Positions 1-5,179 of a stretch of DNA of 5,179 bases are shown piece after piece; position 1 is the stretch's first letter, and each line of letters starts with the position of its first letter. The translations under genes were made by a program, and so were the position numbers. The notes under the pieces were generated by a model. It had not been told where the DNA came from, searched no databases, and saw nothing but the letters and a program-made list of their open reading frames with translations. The DNA is taken from positions 2,220-7,398 of the forward strand of contig DIRC01000017.1 of assembly GCA_002427465.1 (NCBI GenBank), in the 5' to 3' direction. Origin of the DNA: Clostridiales bacterium UBA5446. GTDB lineage: Bacteria; Bacillota; Clostridia; Oscillospirales; Oscillospiraceae.

Positions 1-974
1 GGCGGCGTATCGCCGTCGTACCAGACAAAAACGTCGGTCTGCGGGCAGCTCTGGTCGGCGTAATAGCTTTCCAGTGCGTCGAAATACACCGCAAATCCAA
101 TCGCCCGGTATCCGCCCTTGCCCATTTTGAGCAGCAGATTGTCATACTGGCCGCCCTTCAGCACCGCTTCCGGCGAACGCCTCACATAGCCGTGAAAGGC
201 GATGCCGTTATAATAATCCGTGTCGGACACGATGGAAAAATCCAGCCGGAGCCGATCGCAGCGCAAAAGCTCATACAGCTCCGAAAGCTCCGTAAGCGCC
301 TGCCGCTCCGCCCCGTCCCGCACCAGGGCGGCAGCCCCCCGCAGGGCCTCGGAAAAGTCCCCCGGCAGGGTGACAAGGCCGCACAGCGCCTCGGCCCGTC
401 GGCCGTCCATCCCCGCGGCCAGCGCCGTGCGCATCAAATCATGAGGATTCTTCTGCTTGACACAGGAGAGCATTGCCTCTCTGGCGGCATAATCCGGCAA
501 ATCCCGGTCCAGCATCCCGGAAATGACGCCCAGATGCGAAATATCCAGAAAGTATTCTCCGTCCACGGCCTCCAGGCTCTTTGCCGAGAGGGACAGCACC
601 TCCGCCACGGTATACCGGTCCACGGCGCCGATGCATTCCACGCCGATCTGCCGGATCTCCCGAAACTCCCGGACGGCTGCCGACGGGCGAAAAACATTCT
701 CGGCATAATACAGCTTATCCACCCCCCGGATACCCATGCCGATGTTCTTGACGATCGAAAGTGTCACGTCGGGCTTGAGGGCCATCAGGCGGCCGTCAAG
801 ATCCGAGAACACAACTATCTCCGGATGCTCCAGAAACCGCATGTTGGGCGCATAGAAAGCATATTCCTCCATCTTGTTCATGGAGAACGCACGATATCCA
901 TATTGCTCGTAAAGCCCCCGCAGGGTATACATGAGCTTTTCCCCGGGCCCAAGGCCGGCCTGTTCCGTCAGCAA
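1..974 (-). CDS. hisZ: ATP phosphoribosyltransferase regulatory subunit HisZ (3' end outside the window)
   Basis: HisZ is a catalytically dead paralogue of histidyl-tRNA synthetase. It pairs with short-form HisG in the cytoplasm to make the first enzyme of histidine synthesis (ATP + PRPP to phosphoribosyl-ATP) and gives it histidine feedback control. The 324 codons visible show the class II synthetase-like core: LKPDVTLSIVKN at 66-77, a shortened motif 2 (YYAENVFRP at 89-97, then VREFREIRQIGVE at 101-113), DYYNGIAFHGY at 253-263, GGQYDNLL at 274-281, and motif 3-like AIGFAVYFDAL at 291-301. The missing N-terminal GT-R-D signature and the absence of the RYERP-type motif 2 loop of true HisRS favour HisZ. 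The N-terminal part resembles the short clostridial HisZ type. The chosen start is TTG at 974, with GGAGG 10 nt upstream. An in-frame ATG at 1016 lies inside the promoter and is unlikely to be used. The family is usually about 350-420 residues, so a modest C-terminal part is missing. The gene has its own promoter and probably heads a his operon to the left. HisS is the main alternative call. Confidence 0.88.
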   Translation of the reverse strand, partial: MLTEQAGLGPGEKLMYTLRGLYEQYGYRAFSMNKMEEYAFYAPNMRFLEHPEIVVFSDLDGRLMALKPDVTLSIVKNIGMGIRGVDKLYYAENVFRPSAAVREFREIRQIGVECIGAVDRYTVAEVLSLSAKSLEAVDGEYFLDISHLGVISGMLDRDLPDYAAREAMLSCVKQKNPHDLMRTALAAGMDGRRAEALCGLVTLPGDFSEALRGAAALVRDGAERQALTELSELYELLRCDRLRLDFSIVSDTDYYNGIAFHGYVRRSPEAVLKGGQYDNLLLKMGKGGYRAIGFAVYFDALESYYADQSCPQTDVFVWYDGDTP

Positions 975-984
975 GGTTACTGCG

Positions 985-989
985 CCTCC
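985..989 (-). promoter_or_regulatory. Ribosome binding site of hisZ, which decides its start
   Basis: GGAGG on the minus strand lies 10 nt before the TTG at 974. It is the only Shine-Dalgarno-like sequence in the leader and sits just inside the predicted transcript, so it supports TTG over the upstream in-frame ATG. The spacing is slightly long. The CTG codon directly after the TTG is a less likely start. Confidence 0.7.
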
Positions 990-1006
990 AATTTGTGATT
1001 TTACCC

Positions 1007-1035
1007 AGAATAGCATCAGGGAAATCAGTTGTCAA
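1007..1035 (-). promoter_or_regulatory. Sigma-A-type promoter of hisZ
   Basis: On the minus strand there is a perfect -35 hexamer TTGACA (1035-1030), a 17-bp spacer, and TATTCT as -10 (1012-1007, 4 of 6 consensus bases) preceded by TG one base upstream, an extended -10. Transcription should begin near 1000, leaving a leader of about 26 nt before the TTG. That is too short for a T-box, riboswitch or attenuator, so any histidine control at this promoter would have to act on initiation. The start point is inferred from spacing only. Confidence 0.75.
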
Positions 1036-1056
1036 GTAGTTCGCTATCGTATTAGT
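1035..1056. promoter_or_regulatory. Candidate operator: imperfect 22-bp dyad beside the hisZ -35
   Basis: On the plus strand, A1035 to T1056 shows dyad symmetry about the TA at 1045/1046. Seven of 11 base pairs are symmetric, with the pattern AnTAnTnCG and its mirror. The dyad touches the first base of the -35 hexamer, a place where a repressor or activator could act on hisZ. I cannot match it to a known regulator motif. A TrpR-like HisR (YerC family) is a conceivable binder, because that family controls his genes in some Firmicutes, but this is speculation. A dyad this imperfect may arise by chance in a short region. Confidence 0.3.
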
Positions 1057-1057
1057 G

Positions 1058-1070
1058 AAATAAATTATTT
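1058..1070. repeat. AT-only perfect inverted repeat upstream of the hisZ promoter
   Basis: AAATAA and TTATTT flank a single central A, giving a 13-bp perfect palindrome of A and T only in an otherwise GC-rich window. It would sit about 58-70 bp upstream of the predicted hisZ start point, a little beyond the usual UP-element zone. It may simply be flexible spacer DNA after the terminator, or part of an upstream activating sequence. Confidence 0.35.
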
Positions 1071-1074
1071 GCAC

Positions 1075-1114
1075 AAAAACAGCCGGGTGCCTTTTCCGGG
1101 CATCCGGCTGTTTG
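1075..1114 (-). terminator. Intrinsic terminator after dnaE
   Basis: The arms 1079-1091 and 1099-1111 pair with one mismatch in the minus-strand RNA (A against C) around a 7-nt loop, and the stem can extend by two A-U pairs at its base. In the minus-strand direction the stem is followed directly by a run of five U (complement of A1075-A1079). The hairpin begins about 21 nt after the dnaE stop. It separates the whiA-dnaE transcript from hisZ. Read on the plus strand the U tract is much weaker, and no plus-strand gene needs it. Confidence 0.88.
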
Positions 1115-1135
1115 ACTATGTAACTGCTGCTGTCT

Positions 1136-4100
1136 TTATTTGATAACCACACTTTTTTCCCCCAGCATCTCCCGAAGCTCGGCGACCAGAGCGTCGTGGA
1201 TGACGCATTCGGCGCCCAGGCGCTTTTTGGTATCCTCAAAGAAGATGATCATGCGGTCATCTCCCGGAAACATCTCCAGGAGCAGCTCAATCCGTCTGAA
1301 CTGGGCGCAGTCCCGGGAAGGCAGCCTGACCCAGAGCTTCCGCTCAGGGAGGGGCGGATCGTCGGACCCCATGGGATTAAGGTCTGAGATGGGCCGGATG
1401 CTGTCCACCACCAGCTGCGGCTCTTTTTCATCCCGTACTGATATGCGCCCCTTCACGATCAGAGCGGCGTTTTCCGCTATGTATCCGCCGCCGGCGTCCA
1501 GCGCCTTCTGGAACGCCAGCAGCTCCATAGTTCCGCTGTCGTCCTCCAGCAGGATGTAGCTCATCAGGCTGTTGTTCCGTGTGGTTCGGGTGCGCTGGGC
1601 GGCCACTACGCCGGCCACGGTGACCGGCTGGTTGTCCGCAAAACGCGCCGGCCCCGCCTCCGACGCAAAATCAGATAAAATCGCCCCGATGGCCACGGCT
1701 CCGGCCCGCCGCGCCGCGTCCCGGTATTCGTCCATTGGATGCCCTGTCAGATAAAGCCCCGTGACCTCCTTTTCCATCGCCATAAGCTCCCGGCGGGAAA
1801 ATTCCGGAACGTCCGGCAGAGTGATTCCCGTGTTCGCACCCGGTTCCTCGCCGCCCATGTCGAAAAGATCCAGCTGCCCGTCGATATTTCGCTTGCCGTC
1901 GCAGGCGACGCCCTCCATCACCCTGTCCACGACCTGCATCAGCGCTTTTCTTTTAAAGGCCAGGCTGTCGAATGCGCCCGCCCGGATCAGGCTCTCCACG
2001 GCTCGCCGGTTCAGCTCCTTCCCGGCCATGCGGCGGCAAAATTCCTCAAGCCCCGGGAAAGGGCCGTTCTCGTCCCGTTCAGCCATCAGAAGCCGGATAA
2101 ACTTTCCGCCGATGTTTTTAATCGCCGCCAGGCCAAACCGGATATTCCCGCCGGTCACAATGAAATCCGCGTCCGATTCGTTCACGTCCGGCGGCAGGAG
2201 GTTTATCCCCATAGCGCGGCACTCGCCGATGTATTCCGCCACCTTGCCGCTGGAATCCAGCACGGAGGTCAGCAGCGCCGCCATATATTCCCCGGGCCAG
2301 TGGCATTTCATATAGGCCGTCCGGTAGCTGACAACCGCATAGGCCACGGCGTGGGCCTTGTTGAAGGCGTAGCTGGCAAAATCCAGAATCTCGTCGTAGA
2401 TGCTGTTTGCCACGGCCTCCGGCACGCCATTTTTCACCGCGCCGGGAATCCCGCGGCTTTCGTCCCCATGTATGAATGCCACCCGCTCCGCGTCAATCAC
2501 GTCGTGCTTCTTTTTCGACATGGCACGGCGGATCATATCGGCCTGTCCCAGCGAAAAACCCGCCAGCTTCCGGAATATCTCAATGACCTGCTCCTGATAG
2601 ACGATACAGCCGTAGGTAACGGACAGGATCGGCTGAAGCAGCGCGTGCTTATACTCTATCCGTTCCGGATGTGCGGAACACGCCAGAAACCGGGGAATGC
2701 TGTCCATTGGGCCGGGCCGGTACAGGGCGATCACGGCGGTGATGTCCTCAATGCTTTTCGGCTTCAGGCCGGTGCAGACGGCCGTAATGCCTGTGGATTC
2801 CAGCTGGAACACCCCTTCCGTCCTGCCCGCCGAGAGCATTTTGAAGGTGGCGAAGTCGTCCTCGGGGATTGCCTCCACCTGAAAGTCGGGCTGTCTCTTT
2901 CGCACCAGTACCGCCGCGTCCTCCAGAACCGTCAGGTTCCGAAGGCCGAGAAAATCCATTTTCAGCAGCCCCAGCTCCTCCAGCTCCGTCATGGGAAACT
3001 GAGTGACCACGGCTTCGTCGTTCTTCGCCAGGGGTACGTATTCGTATACGGGTTCCTTGGTAATGACCACGCCCGCGGCGTGGGTAGAGGCGTGCCGGGG
3101 CATCCCTTCCAGCGCCCGAGCGGTATCAATAAGCCCGCGCAGCCGCTCGTCGCCGTCGTACATTTCCCGAAGCGGCCGCGACAGCCTGAGGGCCTCGTCC
3201 AGGGTCATTCCCAGAGCGAACGGCACCTGCTTGGCCACGGCGTCGCACTCCGCATAGCTGATGTTCAGCGCCCGGCCAGTGTCGCGTATGGCGGCCCGGG
3301 CCGCCATGGTGCCGAAGGTAACGATCTGAGCCACATGGTCCGCACCGTATTTTTGGTTTACATAATCTATAACCTCTCCCCGGCGGCGCACGCAGAAGTC
3401 GATATCGATATCCGGCATGCTCACCCGCTCCGGATTCAGGAAGCGTTCGAAGTAAAGGTTGTATTTGATCGGATCGATATCGGTGATGCCGAGGCAATAG
3501 GAGACCAGGCTTCCCGCAGCGCTGCCCCTTCCTGGCCCGACGGGGATGCCCCTGCCCTTGGCGTATCCGATAAAATCTCCCACAATGAGGAAATAGTCCA
3601 CAAAGCCCATATCCCTGATCATATTCAGTTCATAGTCCAGCTGGGCGCCGATTTCCGGCGCGGCCACCGGCCCGAACCGCCTTTCAAGGCCCTCCGCGCA
3701 AAGCTTTTTCAGATATCCGAAGCTGTCCGTCCAGCCCTCCGGCAGCGCAAAGCGCGGCAGGTAGTAATGACCGAAGGTGAAATCAAAGCCGCATCTTTCC
3801 GCAATGGCCGCCGTATTGTCCGCGGCTTCCGGATAATCCGGGAACAGCCCGCGCATCTCCGCCTCGCTTTTCAGGTAAAGCTCCTGGGTCTCAAACCGCA
3901 TACGCTCCGCGTCGTCCACGGTTTTTCCCGTCTGTATGCACATGAGCACGTCCTGATAATAGGCGTCCTCTTTGTTTACATAATGTGCATCGTTGGTGAC
4001 GACCACCGGAATGCCCGTCTCCCGATGGATGCGCAGCAGGCCCAGATTGGCCTCCTCCTCTCCCGGGATGCCATGCTTCTGAAGCTCAAGATAAAAATCC

Positions 4101-4603
4101 TCCGGCCCGAAAATATCCGACAGCTCCAGGGCCTTGGCCTTGGCGCCCTCGTAATCATGGGACAGGATCATTTGGGGAATCGCTCCCGCTATGCAGCCCG
4201 AAAGACAAACCAGCCCCCCGGCATGCTCCCGCAGCAGGGCCCAGTCAATACGGGGCTTAATATAAAATCCCTCGGTGAAACCGGCTGAAACCAAATAACA
4301 GAGATTGCGGTATCCCTCCCGGTTTTTGCACAGCAGGATCAGATGCGTATATGCGGAATCGATTCCGTGCTCCCTGTCCGTCCTCCCCCGGGGGGCCACG
4401 TAAACCTCGCAGCCGATAATCGGCTTAATCCCCGCGGCGCGGGCGGCTTTATAAAAACTGACGGCCCCGTACATCGCCCCATGATCGGTGACGGCCACGG
4501 CGGTCTGGCCCATGGCCTTTACGCGGTCGGCCATTTTCCCGATCCGGCAGGCGCCGTCCAGCAGACTGAATTCGCTATGAACATGCAGATGGACAAACGA
4601 CAT
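1136..4603 (-). CDS. dnaE: DNA polymerase III subunit alpha (DnaE), complete
   Basis: This is a replicative C-family polymerase that extends primers and copies DNA at the fork. In Clostridia it normally works beside PolC, which is not in this window. The 1155 residues match full-length DnaE (E. coli 1160). Domains in order: PHP (about 1-210; HLHVHS at 5-10, TDHG at 39-42, GCEVY at 64-68, NDAH at 204-207); palm (PGRGSAAGS at 357-365, PDIDIDF at 397-403 with Asp 398, 400 and 402, and KMDFLGL at 548-554 with the third catalytic Asp, D550); fingers (EGVFQLES at 596-603, LYRPGPMD at 627-634, YQEQ at 669-672, FNKAHAVAYA at 747-756); helix-hairpin-helix region (about 800-880); the clamp-binding motif QLDLF at 910-914; OB fold (about 990-1070); and a C-terminal domain. 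The start ATG has a strong ribosome binding site and places the PHP motif at residue 5, as in homologues. No intein or frameshift is seen. Probably co-transcribed with whiA upstream and ended by the hairpin at 1075-1114. Confidence 0.98.
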   Translation of the reverse strand: MSFVHLHVHSEFSLLDGACRIGKMADRVKAMGQTAVAVTDHGAMYGAVSFYKAARAAGIKPIIGCEVYVAPRGRTDREHGIDSAYTHLILLCKNREGYRNLCYLVSAGFTEGFYIKPRIDWALLREHAGGLVCLSGCIAGAIPQMILSHDYEGAKAKALELSDIFGPEDFYLELQKHGIPGEEEANLGLLRIHRETGIPVVVTNDAHYVNKEDAYYQDVLMCIQTGKTVDDAERMRFETQELYLKSEAEMRGLFPDYPEAADNTAAIAERCGFDFTFGHYYLPRFALPEGWTDSFGYLKKLCAEGLERRFGPVAAPEIGAQLDYELNMIRDMGFVDYFLIVGDFIGYAKGRGIPVGPGRGSAAGSLVSYCLGITDIDPIKYNLYFERFLNPERVSMPDIDIDFCVRRRGEVIDYVNQKYGADHVAQIVTFGTMAARAAIRDTGRALNISYAECDAVAKQVPFALGMTLDEALRLSRPLREMYDGDERLRGLIDTARALEGMPRHASTHAAGVVITKEPVYEYVPLAKNDEAVVTQFPMTELEELGLLKMDFLGLRNLTVLEDAAVLVRKRQPDFQVEAIPEDDFATFKMLSAGRTEGVFQLESTGITAVCTGLKPKSIEDITAVIALYRPGPMDSIPRFLACSAHPERIEYKHALLQPILSVTYGCIVYQEQVIEIFRKLAGFSLGQADMIRRAMSKKKHDVIDAERVAFIHGDESRGIPGAVKNGVPEAVANSIYDEILDFASYAFNKAHAVAYAVVSYRTAYMKCHWPGEYMAALLTSVLDSSGKVAEYIGECRAMGINLLPPDVNESDADFIVTGGNIRFGLAAIKNIGGKFIRLLMAERDENGPFPGLEEFCRRMAGKELNRRAVESLIRAGAFDSLAFKRKALMQVVDRVMEGVACDGKRNIDGQLDLFDMGGEEPGANTGITLPDVPEFSRRELMAMEKEVTGLYLTGHPMDEYRDAARRAGAVAIGAILSDFASEAGPARFADNQPVTVAGVVAAQRTRTTRNNSLMSYILLEDDSGTMELLAFQKALDAGGGYIAENAALIVKGRISVRDEKEPQLVVDSIRPISDLNPMGSDDPPLPERKLWVRLPSRDCAQFRRIELLLEMFPGDDRMIIFFEDTKKRLGAECVIHDALVAELREMLGEKSVVIK

Positions 4604-4609
4604 TCTCTT

Positions 4610-4617
4610 CTCCTTCC
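4610..4617 (-). promoter_or_regulatory. Ribosome binding site of dnaE
   Basis: GGAAGGAG on the minus strand ends 6 nt before the ATG at 4603. It is strong and well spaced, and fixes the dnaE start. It lies in the 36-bp gap after the whiA stop, so dnaE does not depend on translational coupling. The rest of the gap holds only a short CGATTCATCG palindrome and no U tract, hence no terminator. Confidence 0.85.
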
Positions 4618-4639
4618 GGTTTTGATCCGATGAATCGTC

Positions 4640-5179
4640 TTATGATGAGCTGGTCTCCGGTGAATAGGTCAGCAGTTTTTTCAGCCTGTGGGAAAGGCAG
4701 CTTTTCGTCACCGGCGGATCGGAAAGCACGGAAAGCTCGGCAAGGCTGGCTTCCGGGTTGGCGATCCGAAGCAGCGCCGCCTGCTGAAGTCCCTCCGGCA
4801 GGCTGTCCAGCCCGTATTCCCGGTCGATCCGCCTGATGGCCTCCAACTGGTTCTGGGCGGCCGAGACGATTTTATCCGCATTGGCGCTATCGCAGTTCAC
4901 CTTGCGGTTTATCGTATTGCGCATATCCTTTTCCACTTTTGCGGACATGATCTCCATAGCCGCCACCGGCGCGCCGATGACGGTTAAAAAGTCCTCGATG
5001 GCTTCGGACTGTTTGAAATAAGTGATGTAGCTGGCGGCTCTTCTGGCCTCCTTGGGTTCAAACCCCATCTCCAGCAGCAGCGAGTATGTCCCCCGGCTTA
5101 CGCTCATATGCGGCGTCACAAGCTCCAGATGATAGCGCTTTTCCGGATCGGTTATGCTGCCGCCGGCAAGAAATGCGCC
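4640..5179 (-). CDS. whiA: WhiA family DNA-binding protein (DUF199), C-terminal 179 residues
   Basis: WhiA combines a catalytically inactive LAGLIDADG homing-endonuclease-like domain with a C-terminal helix-turn-helix. It regulates sporulation septation in Streptomyces and affects division and chromosome segregation in Bacillus. The frame is open through the right edge. The first visible residues, GAFLAGGS followed by DPEKRYHLE, match the middle of the LAGLIDADG-like domain, so roughly 110 N-terminal residues should lie outside the window (homologues are about 310-320 long). Next come a YITYFKQSEAIEDFL segment (51-65 of the fragment), the family hallmark KDMRNTINRKVNCDSAN (84-100), and a C-terminal HTH with GLDSLPEGL (123-131) and LSDPPVTKSCLSHRLKKL (152-169). 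The GTG at 5119 is internal, not the start. In many Firmicutes whiA lies after rapZ (yvcJ) and yvcK, which would be expected just to the right. The 36-bp gap to dnaE suggests one operon. Confidence 0.95.
   Translation of the reverse strand, partial: GAFLAGGSITDPEKRYHLELVTPHMSVSRGTYSLLLEMGFEPKEARRAASYITYFKQSEAIEDFLTVIGAPVAAMEIMSAKVEKDMRNTINRKVNCDSANADKIVSAAQNQLEAIRRIDREYGLDSLPEGLQQAALLRIANPEASLAELSVLSDPPVTKSCLSHRLKKLLTYSPETSSS

Noticed and set aside
192..998. 268-codon open frame on the plus strand opposite hisZ
   Set aside because: It is antisense to hisZ motifs that are clearly conserved, has low-complexity basic composition and shows no family resemblance.
1046..1076. Second possible promoter (TTGTGC, 19-bp spacer, TACGAT) between the terminator and the hisZ promoter
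   Set aside because: Both hexamers are weak and the spacer is long. The downstream TTGACA / extended -10 promoter is far better and explains hisZ expression.
975..1135. T-box, riboswitch or attenuator in the dnaE-hisZ intergenic region
   Set aside because: The predicted hisZ leader is only about 26 nt, and the single strong hairpin lies upstream of the promoter as the dnaE terminator.
796..1239. 147-codon minus-strand frame spanning the dnaE end, terminator and hisZ start
   Set aside because: It overlaps two real genes in another frame and crosses the terminator and promoter. The protein has no coherent family signal.
1739..4288. 849-codon open frame on the plus strand opposite dnaE
   Set aside because: It is fully antisense to an unmistakable dnaE. 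Its translation is rich in His, Arg, Gln and Pro, has no recognisable domain, and there is no good ribosome binding site. It is a by-product of GC-rich third positions.
4624..4640. Short palindrome (CGAT-TC-ATCG) in the whiA-dnaE gap as a terminator
   Set aside because: Four-bp arms with a 2-nt centre cannot form a stable RNA hairpin, and no U tract follows.
4343..4836. Plus-strand frames of 96 and 68 codons opposite the dnaE start and the whiA end
   Set aside because: They are shadows of the two minus-strand genes, with no ribosome binding site or promoter.

Overview
The window looks like a stretch of chromosome from a GC-rich member of the Clostridia (low-GC Gram-positive lineage in the broad sense, possibly Oscillospirales or Christensenellales). 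Four things suggest this. There is a WhiA homologue, a family found in Gram-positive bacteria. The HisZ is of the short, divergent clostridial type. The ribosome binding sites are strong GGAGG-type sites. Codons are rich in G and C at third positions, while the one real intergenic region is AT-rich. The taxonomic call is inference from family resemblance.

All three genes are on the minus strand, so the window reads from right to left. At 5179-4640 is the 3' part of whiA (the last 179 codons; the 5' end is outside the window). After a 36-bp gap comes a complete dnaE (4603-1136, 1155 residues), the alpha subunit of DNA polymerase III, with its own strong ribosome binding site and no terminator in the gap. 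whiA and dnaE are therefore probably co-transcribed. A strong intrinsic terminator (1114-1075) follows dnaE. The 161-bp intergenic region then holds an AT-rich palindrome, an imperfect 22-bp dyad and a good sigma-A-type promoter (TTGACA, 17-bp spacer, extended -10). This promoter drives hisZ (974 to beyond position 1), the regulatory subunit of ATP phosphoribosyltransferase. hisZ probably starts with TTG and is probably the first gene of a histidine biosynthesis operon that continues to the left.

The window thus holds the end of one transcription unit (growth, division and replication: WhiA and DnaE) and the start of an unrelated one (histidine synthesis). I see no mobile element, CRISPR array, RNA gene, intein, frameshift or unknown protein system. 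The points most worth checking are the complete set of metal-ligand positions in the PHP domain of DnaE, the control region of hisZ with its candidate operator, and the start codon of hisZ. Long open frames on the plus strand opposite dnaE and hisZ are composition shadows.
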